From NCBI GenBank assembly GCA_964630925.1, contig CAZVZK010000023.1, forward strand, positions 1-64,000: a DNA stretch of 64,000 nt, written 5' to 3'. Below are positions 8,506 to 16,724 of the stretch, piece by piece. The stretch's first letter is position 1, and every line of letters begins with the position of its first letter. The notes beneath the pieces are model-generated. The model ran no database searches. It was not told where the DNA came from and saw nothing but the letters and a program-made list of their open reading frames with translations. This DNA is from RGDT01 sp964630925 (lineage in GTDB: Bacteria; Planctomycetota; Planctomycetia; Gemmatales; Gemmataceae). The position numbers were made by a program, and so were the translations under genes.

Positions 8506-9171
8506 TCACTTCTTCTTCTTCTTCGGCGGCGGGGGCGGCGGGGGCGCCGGCGTGTCCAGATCCTCCATCTGCGACAGCAGGTCGCGGAACTCCGTGCCGT
8601 CGGGCAACTGCGGCGCCGAGTCGAAGTCGAAATCGGGCCGGATCATGGCGAGGTCCGCCGGCGTGGACTTGAACGACTCATCGTCGGCCATTTCCAGCAG
8701 CGGCAGCGGCTCGCCGTCGGCCACGGCCTCCATGGGGGCGTCGTCGAGGATCTCCAGGTCGTCGAAGGCCTGCCCGTCGACGATGGACCCGTCGGCCAGC
8801 CCCTGCAACAGGCTGCGGCCCATCGCGGCGGGCGGCGACGCGCCGCCCTTCTTCTTGAGCTTGGCCAGCGCCTCGACGGTCATCTCGTACTCGACGACGA
8901 AGGAGACGGGGCCGACCTCCAGCTTGTCGCCGGGCCGCACGGGGTGCCACCCGCTGATCTTGAACCCGTTGACGAAGGTGCCGTTGACGCTGTCCAGATC
9001 CTCCGCCTCCAGGTAGCCGTCGGTCGTGCGCAGGCGGCAGTGCTGGCGGCTCACGTCGGCGGAGGGGATGCGGACGGTGTTGCCGCGCCCGCGGCCGATG
9101 ACGGCCTGGGGCGTCTTCACGAGCAGCTCACGCCTCCGCCCGCCGCTCTGGACAACGAGCTTCACTTCCAT
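8506..9171 (-). CDS. FHA domain protein with acidic linker and poly-Pro/poly-Lys tail
   Basis: This 221-aa cytoplasmic protein has an N-terminal FHA phosphothreonine-binding domain at residues ~22-95: AVIGRGRGNTVRIP, SADVSRQHCRL and DSVNGTFVNG. An acidic, low-complexity region follows. The C-terminus ends in about eight prolines and then five lysines. FHA proteins read phosphorylation marks left by Hanks-type kinases, of which this window has five, so a scaffold role is likely. It is transcribed toward the alcohol dehydrogenase with a 60-bp gap, so co-transcription is possible. Confidence 0.85.
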   Translation of the reverse strand: MEVKLVVQSGGRRRELLVKTPQAVIGRGRGNTVRIPSADVSRQHCRLRTTDGYLEAEDLDSVNGTFVNGFKISGWHPVRPGDKLEVGPVSFVVEYEMTVEALAKLKKKGGASPPAAMGRSLLQGLADGSIVDGQAFDDLEILDDAPMEAVADGEPLPLLEMADDESFKSTPADLAMIRPDFDFDSAPQLPDGTEFRDLLSQMEDLDTPAPPPPPPPKKKKK

Positions 9172-9390
9172 CCCCCACCCCCCGGCGTTGTGAAGGCTCG
9201 ATCATACCACGGCGCGGGCGGATGTGGAAGGGAGCGCGAAGGAGACACCGACGCCGGGGGCTCCGAATCGGCGAGGGCCGACCTGCGGCCAGGCCAGCCG
9301 GTTTCCCGCGTCGGATCAGGCCCCCACGGATCGCCCCACCGGGGGCGTCTGTCTCCGCCCCGATGGGGCGGATGGACGCCCATCAGTGAA

Positions 9391-9506
9391 GGAAACGAAC
9401 CAGGGAAACGAACTTCCCCGCCGCAAATGCAAACGGCAGAGCGACTTGAGGAAGTTTATTTCCCTGACCCCCTCACACCCCCCGCGAGGGGAAACGAATC
9501 CCCCGG
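9391..9506. repeat. Repeat-rich part of a 465-bp gene-free gap (9172-9636)
   Basis: No gene was found in 9172-9636. It holds three copies of GGAAACGAA (from about 9391, 9403 and 9490), two of them inside small GGG...CCC hairpins. It also contains CCCCCTCACACCCCCC at 9468-9483, whose reverse complement GGGGGGTGTGAGGGGG is shared with the intergenic elements at 12478 and 62241. This is probably a diverged, inverted relative of that element. Confidence 0.5.
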
Positions 9507-9636
9507 CGGCCGGGCGTGTCCACGCGCATGAACACGGGTGGTGACGCCGCGCGGGCCGGAGCCGCCGCGTCAGTCCCGGCGGTCCCGCCTCTCCAGCATC
9601 GCCCCCGCCTTTGAACCTGGCCCTTCGGGTGTCGCA

Positions 9637-9807
9637 TCAGCGCGGGGTCGAACTTTGACACCCACGCCAGGCCCGGCGGGCTATGAGGCGGATGGAGGAC
9701 ACGACAAGCCAGATCCACGCCGCGATCAGGACAACAATGCCGAACCTGAACAGGTAGTCAAGCTCCCACAGGAAGGCGGAGCCGGCCACGTCGGCGAACG
9801 GGTTCAT
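9637..9807 (-). CDS. Small single-pass membrane protein, 56 aa
   Basis: The protein reads MNPFADVAGSAFLWELDY, then one strongly hydrophobic segment (FGIVVLIAAWIWLVV, residues ~22-36), then a basic tail (RLIARRAWR). The ATG at 9807 is preceded by GAGGAG about eight bases upstream, and it follows the E2-like gene's stop by 19 bp, so it is very likely the second gene of a two-gene unit. The positive-inside rule places the C-terminus in the cytoplasm. Function is unknown; membrane tethering of the E2-like partner is inference. Confidence 0.65.
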   Translation of the reverse strand: MNPFADVAGSAFLWELDYLFRFGIVVLIAAWIWLVVSSIRLIARRAWRGCQSSTPR

Positions 9808-9826
9808 GAGACGGGCTCCTCGCCCG

Positions 9827-10594
9827 TCACGCCGCCTTCAGGCCTTCCATGTAGCGCAGCTCCGCGACCACGTCGTTGTTCAAGATGCGTTCCATGTCGT
9901 CCAGGGCCCTCGCGACGGAGGGGCCGTCCACGGCGCGGGCGTCGAACGTCACGCGCACCGTCACCTGGCCACCGGGGCCGACCACGCCGTGGTGCAGCGT
10001 CGTTGTGTGCAGAGTCGGCGCCTGCACCGTCTCGGCGCCCAGGCCGCCGCACGCCGCCACGCCGAACGTGCCGAACAGCCGCGCCCTCTGCCGCCCGCTG
10101 AGGTTTAGCGCCGCCCACCAGGCGGCACGGCGGATCAACGTCGGCCAGCGGCTGACACGCGTCTGGTGGCGGATGGCGCCGCAGCCCTCGGGCGGGCGGT
10201 CCTTGAACCACTTGATGCGGCGGTCGATCTCGGCCAGGGGCATTTCGTCGGGCCTGGAAAGGGGCAGGAAGAAGACCGCCGTCTCGTCGCCGTAGGGGCG
10301 TTCGACGGCCACCAGCGCGGTGCTGATGGGGTGCTGGTAGAGGCGCCGCCAGGGCGAGGCGAGGAGGGAGCGGCGGAGGGCGGGGGTGGTCTTGCACACC
10401 ATCGCCCAGGCCTTGGTGAAGAGGGCGCACCAGCCGGGCCGGGGCGAGGCGATGCCGCGGGCCCCGGAGAGGCGGAAGAGGTCCATACGCCGCTCGGCGG
10501 TGGCGGACGGCACGGCGGACGCGAAGTGCAGGTAATCGCCCATCAGGCGGCGCGGCGGCGACAGCGGCGTGGTGAAGCCGGCGGGTTGCGGCAT
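9827..10594 (-). CDS. 2-oxoacid dehydrogenase E2 acyltransferase-like protein lacking the catalytic His
   Basis: This 255-aa protein resembles the C-terminal catalytic domain of E2/CAT-type acyltransferases. The end carries VTVRVTFDARAVDGPS near 218, aligning with the family motif DHRxxDG. The catalytic His is replaced by Ala (DARAVDG), so normal acyl transfer is doubtful. There are no lipoyl or E1-binding domains, and no E1 or E3 gene nearby. The ATG at 10594 follows a GGGGAGGGGG sequence. It may be a structural or regulatory relative. It is followed by a 56-aa membrane protein. Confidence 0.6.
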   Translation of the reverse strand: MPQPAGFTTPLSPPRRLMGDYLHFASAVPSATAERRMDLFRLSGARGIASPRPGWCALFTKAWAMVCKTTPALRRSLLASPWRRLYQHPISTALVAVERPYGDETAVFFLPLSRPDEMPLAEIDRRIKWFKDRPPEGCGAIRHQTRVSRWPTLIRRAAWWAALNLSGRQRARLFGTFGVAACGGLGAETVQAPTLHTTTLHHGVVGPGGQVTVRVTFDARAVDGPSVARALDDMERILNNDVVAELRYMEGLKAA

Positions 10595-10673
10595 GGCCCC
10601 CTCCCCAGACGGTGACAGAGGGTGCGTGTACCGTGATCGGGCCGCCGGGGCAAGAGGAAGTCGGGCCGCCGGG

Positions 10674-12197
10674 TTACTCCGCCTCGGCGAGATGCACCTC
10701 GGTGAACACCTCTTCGGAGGGGGCCGCCTCGGGAGAGCCGGCCTCCCCGCTGGCGGGCATCGACCCGTGGCCCCAGAAGTAGCGGGCTCCCAGGATGGGG
10801 CCGAACATCATGTCGGCCAGCTCGGCGTCCTGCGGGGCCTCTGTGGTCTGGGTCGCGGCGAGGCCCGGCGGCACCGTCCGCGCGGCCTGCTCCAGGGCGA
10901 AGGCGAGGGGGTCGAAACCGGACGCCGCGGGGGGGGCGGCCGGGCCGGGCCGGGCCGTCGGCGCGGGGAAGAGGGCGGCGTGGATCCCGAAGGGGACGGC
11001 CGCCGAGCCGGCGATGGCCTGCCCCGCCGGGCCGGTGAAGGCCGCCAGCGCGTCGAACGCCGTCGCCCCACGCGCGATGGCGTGCCGCAGCGGCGTGGAC
11101 GCGTCCAGCGACAGCGTCTGGAGGGGCTGGCCTGCGGCGTCGAAGAAGCCGACCACCAGCCGGACGCCCGCCCCGTCCGGCACGCCGTAGGCGACGGCCA
11201 GGTTGCCGGCGGAGTCCACGGCCAGGGCCGGCGGGAGGGCGGCGCTGACGCCGGCCGCCAGCACGACGGGGGGCCCCAGCACCGGGGCGACGTTCAGGTT
11301 GGCGCCTGCCGTCACCTCGCGCATGACGAGCCGGGTGACGCCGTTGTCGCTGTCGAGGTAGGCGACGCGCCAGCCGTCGCCGTCCGGCACGCCGGCCACG
11401 GCCGGCGGGGCCAGCACGGGGGAGGTGAGGGCCGTCGAGGCCGACAGCGTGCCGGACGAGCCGGCGATGCGGAACGACGTGGAGGCCTGCGAACTGAGCG
11501 TCGTGCCCCCGAGGAGGAAATGGCCCGAGGCGTTGAACCCCATATCGGTGTAGATCTCCCCGCCGACGGAAGAGATGCTCACGCTGGTGCTGCTGGAGAG
11601 GTTCTGGAACGAGGCGAAGAGGGTGTAGTTGAGCCGGTTGGTCGCCAGGTTGGACGTCGCCTGGTCATAGGAGACGGCGATCCGCCCGTCGTCGGCCAGG
11701 TCGATGGAGGGGTTGATGTCCAGTCTGCTGGATGTGCCGACGACAAAGGTGGCGCCGAAGGGCGTCCCGTCGGCGTTGAAGCGGCGGAGGCCGAGATCCG
11801 CCAGGCCGGCGCCGCCATTCGGCAACCCGTCGTAGGCGACGGCGAAGCGGCCCTCGGCGTCGACGGCGACATCCACCTTGACGGGGCGCGACGGCGAGAA
11901 CGGCAGTGGGGAGTCGGTGACGGTGATGACGTCGGTGAGCGGGGAGCCGTCCGCCGCCAGGACGCGGGCGTAGACGGTGACCTTGTCCACGCCGCCGACG
12001 GGGGCGACATCGGTCCACGCCATGACGAAACGTGACCCGTTGCCGTCGAGGGCGACGGTGGGTGGGACGGTGTACGCGCCGGCCTGATGGCCCGACGCCT
12101 GGGCGACGACGCCGAGGTCATCGACGAAGCGGCCGAGGCCGGCGGGGACCTCGCGTCCTTCGAGCGTCTCCAGGGCGGGGCGGAAACGAGGTGGCAT
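10674..12197 (-). CDS. Planctomycete surface/extracellular protein with LETLEGREVPA N-terminus
   Basis: This 507-aa protein starts at the ATG at 12197, giving MPPRFRPALETLEGREVPAG. A basic patch followed by 'LExLExRxxPA' is a recurring N-terminal signature of large secreted or surface proteins in Gemmata-type bacteria. The body is a series of beta-rich repeats of the kind VALDGNGSRFVMAWTD, VAVDAEGRFAVAYDG and LAVDSAGNLAVAYG, suggesting a beta-propeller-like domain that I cannot place more precisely. The C-terminus is Pro/Ala-rich, then acidic. No enzyme motif was seen. Confidence 0.75.
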   Translation of the reverse strand: MPPRFRPALETLEGREVPAGLGRFVDDLGVVAQASGHQAGAYTVPPTVALDGNGSRFVMAWTDVAPVGGVDKVTVYARVLAADGSPLTDVITVTDSPLPFSPSRPVKVDVAVDAEGRFAVAYDGLPNGGAGLADLGLRRFNADGTPFGATFVVGTSSRLDINPSIDLADDGRIAVSYDQATSNLATNRLNYTLFASFQNLSSSTSVSISSVGGEIYTDMGFNASGHFLLGGTTLSSQASTSFRIAGSSGTLSASTALTSPVLAPPAVAGVPDGDGWRVAYLDSDNGVTRLVMREVTAGANLNVAPVLGPPVVLAAGVSAALPPALAVDSAGNLAVAYGVPDGAGVRLVVGFFDAAGQPLQTLSLDASTPLRHAIARGATAFDALAAFTGPAGQAIAGSAAVPFGIHAALFPAPTARPGPAAPPAASGFDPLAFALEQAARTVPPGLAATQTTEAPQDAELADMMFGPILGARYFWGHGSMPASGEAGSPEAAPSEEVFTEVHLAEAE

Positions 12198-12311
12198 GGG
12201 GGGAGCCTCGTGCTGGGGTGGGGGCCGTTGGTGCAACCGTAGCACGGCAGGGAGGACGTGAGGAAAGGAAGTGCCCGTCGCAGGTCGGGAATCGCCTCAC
12301 CGGTCATCGCA

Positions 12312-12331
12312 GCGCATGAGGTTTCATGCGC
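12312..12331. other. Perfect small hairpin GCGCATGA-GGTT-TCATGCGC
   Basis: An 8-bp perfect stem with a 4-base loop lies ~115 bp upstream of the surface-protein start, in the divergent gap. It may be an operator or an RNA hairpin in a leader. A related TCATGCGGCCTC string recurs near 12451. Nothing here identifies a regulator. Confidence 0.4.
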
Positions 12332-12477
12332 GGCCTCAAACCGGGCACCGGGAATGGCCCGGGGGGGCCGGAAAGCGACGGCCGGCACGACGGACGATTG
12401 CCGTTGCGTCGGTGGGCGTCGCGGCCTAGCTTGAAGGGAGCAAGTACCGTTCATGCGGCCTCTGGGGTGAGACGGAA

Positions 12478-12656
12478 TTAGACAGTGCGGGCCGCCTCGG
12501 CACGGGAGCCGGTAGCCTGACCACTTGCCCTGCAATGCAAATCCTTGGCGGGAATTCCATTGCGGGGGGGTGTGAGGGGGGGGCAATGCAATGCAATTCA
12601 CCCCGGCCGGCTGCACCTCCCGTCTCATTCCGTCCAATTCACACCCGCTGAACGGT
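12478..12656 (+). repeat. Intergenic palindromic element, copy A, upstream of the VWA gene
   Basis: The element starts TTAGACAGTGCGGGC and then holds an imperfect palindrome (CCCTGCAATGCAAATCC with GGAATTCCATTGCGGGG). Next come GGGGGGTGTGAGGGGGG and GCAATGCAATGCAATTCAC, ending CACCCGCTGAACGGTT 30 bases before the downstream ATG. The same blocks occur in the same order upstream of queA (62241-62574). The rest of the 12198-12685 gap contains no gene that I can support. Confidence 0.7.
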
Positions 12657-12685
12657 TCACGAGCAGCACCGCAGGAGGAACGGCC

Positions 12686-14143
12686 ATGCGCGTCCGCCAC
12701 AAGATCCCCTCCGTGTTCAGCCTGTCGATGGTGGACGTGCTGTGCTGCGCCCTCGGCTGCGTCATCCTCATCTGGCTGCTCAACTCCAAGATGTCCGCCG
12801 ACGAGGCGGCGGCCTCGGACGAGCAACGCGCCCTCCTGCTCGATCAGGCGAAGAAGGCCAAGTCGGAGTCCGACGCCCTCCTCGCCGCCGCCGGCGACAA
12901 GACCAACGTCCTCGACGCCCGCCTGAAGAAGGTCATCGAGGAGCGCGACAAGGCCGTCGCCCTGGCCGCCAAACTCACCGAGCGCGTCGATCTGCTGGAG
13001 AAGGACCGCACGGCGCTGCTGGCGTCGATGTCGCTCGACAAGAAGGAGATCGCCGAGCTGGTCAAGAAGCTCGGCACGGCCGGGGCGGAGTCGGCCAAGC
13101 TGGCCCTCGACCTCAAGTCGCTGATGGAGCGCTACGAGAAGCAGAGGACGGTGACGGTGAAGCTCGACGCCGACCTGGCGGCCCTGCTGCTGCGCATCAA
13201 GTCGGCCGAGGGCGAGCTGCAGAAGTCGAAGGCACGCGAGCTGGACGAGAAGGCCCGCGCCGAGCTGCTCAAGACGACCCTCGACGTGAAGGGCCGCGAC
13301 CTCCTGACGCTGACGAAGCTGCTCGAGGAGGCGAAGCTGGCGAGCGACAGGCTCAAGAAGTCGCTCGACGCGCGTGACCTGGAGATGGCGGCGATGAAGG
13401 GCGACAAGCTCGACCTCGCCAGGCTCCTGCGCCTGCGCGAGGCGGCGCTGGCCGACGCCGGGACGGCGATCAAACGCCTCGAGGGCGAGAAGCTGGTCCT
13501 GCGCACGGCGGTGGATAACCGATTCGCCGGCATCGAATTGACGGGCAAGCGGGTGATCTTCCTGATCGACACATCGGGGAGCATGGTGCTGCTCGACCCG
13601 AGGACGGACGCCCCGCACAAGTGGCGCGAGGTGCGCGACACCGTGGCGAAGCTCATGAAGAGCCTGCCCGACATGGAGCAGTATCAGGTGATCACCTTCT
13701 CCAACGAGACGGTGTACCCGCTGGGTGGCGGCGGCAAGTGGCTCAAGTTCGACCGGGCCAAGAGCCCCGACGAGGTGGCGAAAGCCCTGACGCGGATCAA
13801 GCCGGACGGCGGCACGAACATGTACGCCGCCCTCGAGCAGGCCTTCCACTTCCGCAAGGACGGCCTCGACGCGGTCTACCTGCTGTCGGACGGCCTGCCC
13901 AACCTCGGCGAGGGGCTGACGCCGCGCGAGGCCCGCGGGCTGTCGGAGCTGGAGAAGGGCACGATCCTGGGCAAGTACGTCCGCAACAAGCTGGCCACGG
14001 ACTGGAACCGCGTGGGGCCGATGAGGCCGCGGGTGAAGATCAACACCATCGGGTTCTTCTACGAGAGCCCGGACCTCGGGTCGTTCCTGTGGGCGCTGGC
14101 CCGCGAGAACGACGGCAGCTTCGTCGGCATGAGCAAGCCGTGA
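12686..14143 (+). CDS. Membrane-anchored coiled-coil VWA domain protein
   Basis: This 485-aa protein has one N-terminal membrane segment (VDVLCCALGCVILIWLL, residues ~14-30), a long Lys/Glu/Leu-rich coiled coil (~40-275), and a C-terminal von Willebrand A domain. The VWA metal site is visible: IDTSGSM near 297 (DxSxS) and SDGLP near 400. The ATG at 12686 is preceded by CAGGAGGAA. The architecture recalls TolR/MotB-like anchors fused to a VWA adhesion module, so an envelope role is likely. It begins a plus-strand run with the FHA and PQQ genes, with gaps of 19 and 41 bp. Confidence 0.8.
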   Translation: MRVRHKIPSVFSLSMVDVLCCALGCVILIWLLNSKMSADEAAASDEQRALLLDQAKKAKSESDALLAAAGDKTNVLDARLKKVIEERDKAVALAAKLTERVDLLEKDRTALLASMSLDKKEIAELVKKLGTAGAESAKLALDLKSLMERYEKQRTVTVKLDADLAALLLRIKSAEGELQKSKARELDEKARAELLKTTLDVKGRDLLTLTKLLEEAKLASDRLKKSLDARDLEMAAMKGDKLDLARLLRLREAALADAGTAIKRLEGEKLVLRTAVDNRFAGIELTGKRVIFLIDTSGSMVLLDPRTDAPHKWREVRDTVAKLMKSLPDMEQYQVITFSNETVYPLGGGGKWLKFDRAKSPDEVAKALTRIKPDGGTNMYAALEQAFHFRKDGLDAVYLLSDGLPNLGEGLTPREARGLSELEKGTILGKYVRNKLATDWNRVGPMRPRVKINTIGFFYESPDLGSFLWALARENDGSFVGMSKP

Positions 14144-14162
14144 GGTCGGGCGGGGCGGGGCC

Positions 14163-15158
14163 GTGAGCGCGGGCACCCTGATTCTGGTCCACGAGGCGGA
14201 CGGCCGGGCGTGGTCGTCGTCCGGCCCGCTGCGCGTCGGCCGGGACGAGGCGAACGACGTCCGCCTCACGCGCACCCCCGTCAGCCGCCGGCACGCGGAG
14301 ATCCTGCCGACGCGCGACGGCTGGCTCATCCGTGACCTCGTCAGCCGCAACGGCACTTTCGTCGATGACCAGCTCGTCCCGCCCGCCGGCGTCATCCTCC
14401 ACGAGGGCGGCTTGCTGTATCTCGCGGGGGAGCGGCTGCGCGTCGTCTCCGTGGCGGGGCCGTCCCCGGCGTTCTGGGCGGGTTGCCGCTACCCCAGCGC
14501 CATGCTCCGCTGCCTGGGGCACGTCGATTGGGCTGTCCCGGCCCTCGGCCGCAAGCTGCGTCTGTGGGGGGTGGCCTGCCTGCGGACGGGCCACCGGCCG
14601 GACAGCATCGTCGATACCCTCCAGGACGACTACCTGGATTACCTCCACGAGCGGATCGAGGCGGCCCTCGTGGCGCTGGAGCGGATCGAGCTCTCCGGGC
14701 AGGACACCGCCCGAGGCCGTGAGGGCCTCTTCGCCGAGGTGCGGGGGGACCTGTCGGGGCTGGAGGGTGGGCAGGCGGCCCTGCGTCTCTTCGCGCCGTC
14801 CGGCTGTGTCGCGGACTTCGCGGACGCGGCGTCGTTCGGCCGGATGCGCGATGACCCCGAGTGCGCCGACCTCCTCCGCTGCGCCCTGGGCGACCCGTGG
14901 CACCAGCCGGCGCTCGACCCGGCGTGGCTGGCGTGGGAGGGCGGACAGGTGCCCGCCCTGGCGGAGGGCATCGTGCGCGACGAGTCGCTCGCCGGCCTGC
15001 CGGTCCTGGGCGACGCGCTCGAGGAGGCGGGCTGCGCGGACGGACGCCTGCTGGCCCACCTGCGCTCACCGGGCCCACACTGCCGCGGCTGCCACACCCT
15101 CGACGCCGTCCTCGGACGCCACCCGTCGGCGCTCCTGACGGTGGAAGCGGTGCCTTGA
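14163..15158 (+). CDS. FHA domain fused to a planctomycete-type C-terminal module
   Basis: This 331-aa protein starts with GTG. Residues ~20-90 form an FHA domain (RVGRDEANDVRL, VSRRHAEILP, LVSRNGTFVDD). Residues ~105-325 match in style a module found in many Gemmata hypothetical proteins: a helical first half, then DPWHQPALDPAWLAW near 242, LPVLGDALEEAGC near 278, and a closing LRSPGPHCRGCHTLDAVLG near 300. In most proteins I recall, that module is not attached to FHA, so this looks like an unusual fusion. It lies between the VWA and PQQ genes and may read a phosphorylation mark. Confidence 0.7.
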   Translation: MSAGTLILVHEADGRAWSSSGPLRVGRDEANDVRLTRTPVSRRHAEILPTRDGWLIRDLVSRNGTFVDDQLVPPAGVILHEGGLLYLAGERLRVVSVAGPSPAFWAGCRYPSAMLRCLGHVDWAVPALGRKLRLWGVACLRTGHRPDSIVDTLQDDYLDYLHERIEAALVALERIELSGQDTARGREGLFAEVRGDLSGLEGGQAALRLFAPSGCVADFADAASFGRMRDDPECADLLRCALGDPWHQPALDPAWLAWEGGQVPALAEGIVRDESLAGLPVLGDALEEAGCADGRLLAHLRSPGPHCRGCHTLDAVLGRHPSALLTVEAVP

Positions 15159-15199
15159 GGGGGCCTACGAATACCCCGTCACCCCCGGAGGCCCCGATC

Positions 15200-16516
15200 A
15201 TGCGTGCGTCCCTCGTCCTGCTCGTCCTCGCCGCCGGCGCGTGGGGCCAGGCGTCCCGCTTCCGCGGCGACGGCGGCACCGGCGTCATCGACAAGGCGGC
15301 CTTCCCCCATCAATGGGGCAAGGACCGGAACATCGCGTGGAAGGCCGCGGTGCCCGGCGGCGGCTGGTCGGCGCCCGTCGTCGCCGGCGGCAGGGTGTTC
15401 CTCACGGCCGCCGACTCCGGCAAGGACGCCGACCGCCCGCGCGACTTCACCGCCGGCGTCGCCGACCTCCGCTCCATGCTCCCCTTCGTCCAGAAGGGCC
15501 CGGACCGCGTCTTCAAGTTCGACGTGCTGTGCTTCGACAGGGCCACCGGCAAGCTGCTGTGGCGTAAGACCGCCGCCGAGTCGAGGCCGAAGTACGGAGT
15601 CCACCCGTCGAACAGCTACGCCACCGAGACGCCCGCCACCGACGGCGAGCGTGTCTACTCCCTCTTCGCCAACGCCGGGGCGCTCGTCGCCCACGGCCTC
15701 GACGGGAAGGAGCTGTGGAAGAAGGACGTCGGCGTGTACAAGACCGGCGCCGGGTTCGGCCCCGGCAGCTCGCTCGCCGTCGGCATGGGCCTCGTCTTCG
15801 TCCAGTACGACAACGAGGAGAAGAGCTTCGTGGCCGCGTTCGACGGCAAGACCGGCAAGGAGGCCTGGCGTTCCGAGCGCAAGACGAAGACCTCGTGGGC
15901 GACCCCGCTCCTGTGGAAGAACGGGAAACGCACCGAGCTGGTCACCTGCGGCGGGGGGCGTGTCAGCTCGCACGACCCGCTGACGGGCAAGGAGCTGTGG
16001 TCGATGGGCGGCCTGGGCTCCGGCTTCGCCGCGTCGCCGACGGCGGACGCCGAGCGCCTCTACTTCGGCAGCAGCGGCCCCGGCAGCCCCAGCCCGCTGT
16101 GGTGCGTCAAGGCCGGCGCGTCGGGCGACATCACCCTCAAGGGCGACGCCACCTCCAACGGCCACGTCGCCTGGTCGCGGAAGGGCACCGGGCCGGGCCT
16201 GCCGTCGCCGGTGGCCGCCGACGGGCTGCTGTACACGGCGGGGACGACGCTCGTCTGCCACGACGCCGCCACCGGCGAGGTGGTGTACCGGCAGCGGCTG
16301 CCGCGGGCGAAGACGATCGTCGCGTCGATGATCCTGGCCGGCGGCCGTCTCTACCTGCTCGACGAGTCGGGTCAGATGTTCGTCGTCCGGCCGGGGCGCA
16401 AGTTCGAGCTGCTGGGGACCAACTCCCTGCCGGACACGTTCTGGTCCACGCCTTCCGCCGACGGCGACACGCTGTTCCTGCGTGGGCTGGGGACGCTGTA
16501 CGCGGTCCGCGAATGA
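15200..16516 (+). CDS. Secreted PQQ-like beta-propeller protein
   Basis: This 438-aa protein has a signal peptide (MRASLVLLVLAAGAWGQA). PQQ-type propeller blades follow, with repeated strings such as DRATGKLLWRK, DGKTGKEAWRS, DPLTGKELWSM and DAATGEVVYRQ. No cytochrome-c motif or dehydrogenase metal triad stands out, so it is probably a BamB-like or binding propeller rather than a quinoprotein enzyme. The ATG at 15200 follows GGAGG. It is third in the VWA-FHA-PQQ run. Confidence 0.8.
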   Translation: MRASLVLLVLAAGAWGQASRFRGDGGTGVIDKAAFPHQWGKDRNIAWKAAVPGGGWSAPVVAGGRVFLTAADSGKDADRPRDFTAGVADLRSMLPFVQKGPDRVFKFDVLCFDRATGKLLWRKTAAESRPKYGVHPSNSYATETPATDGERVYSLFANAGALVAHGLDGKELWKKDVGVYKTGAGFGPGSSLAVGMGLVFVQYDNEEKSFVAAFDGKTGKEAWRSERKTKTSWATPLLWKNGKRTELVTCGGGRVSSHDPLTGKELWSMGGLGSGFAASPTADAERLYFGSSGPGSPSPLWCVKAGASGDITLKGDATSNGHVAWSRKGTGPGLPSPVAADGLLYTAGTTLVCHDAATGEVVYRQRLPRAKTIVASMILAGGRLYLLDESGQMFVVRPGRKFELLGTNSLPDTFWSTPSADGDTLFLRGLGTLYAVRE

Positions 16517-16605
16517 CCCGCCGTGCAGAAGAAGAGCAGGGCGACGACGCACGCCACGAGCGGCATCAGGTGCATCGCCGGGTGGCCGAGGAGCGTCTGA
16601 GACAT
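16372..16605 (-). CDS. Possible small membrane protein overlapping the PQQ gene end
   Basis: This 77-codon frame begins MSQTLLGHPAMHLMPLVACV and contains one hydrophobic segment (LMPLVACVVALLFFC). The ATG at 16605 is preceded by GGAGG six bases upstream, and the part outside the PQQ gene has the high third-position GC of a real gene. The C-terminal half runs antisense through the last ~145 bp of the PQQ gene and looks like chance sequence. A read-through of a shorter ancestral membrane peptide is possible. Function is unknown. Confidence 0.4.
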   Translation of the reverse strand: MSQTLLGHPAMHLMPLVACVVALLFFCTAGHSRTAYSVPSPRRNSVSPSAEGVDQNVSGRELVPSSSNLRPGRTTNI

Positions 16606-16724
16606 GGTCCGCCTCCGGGTGTTTCTTCTCGCACAGGGGGGGAGGACGCCAACCCGCGCCGGTTGACCCGCGCTTTTTCGCGCGGGAAGTGGTATCAGAA
16701 AAAGGGCGGGGCATCCGGCCGCGG

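Noticed and set aside
7162..9531. A 789-codon plus-strand frame across the alcohol dehydrogenase and FHA genes
   Set aside because: It runs antisense to two genes with clear family motifs and is rich in Arg, His and Gln. It is not protein-like.
11579..14395. A 938-codon frame on the minus strand across the surface-protein, VWA and FHA genes
   Set aside because: It is a shadow frame. In such GC-rich DNA, long antisense frames are common; its composition is Arg/Pro/His-rich with no domains, and it crosses two well-supported genes in the opposite direction.
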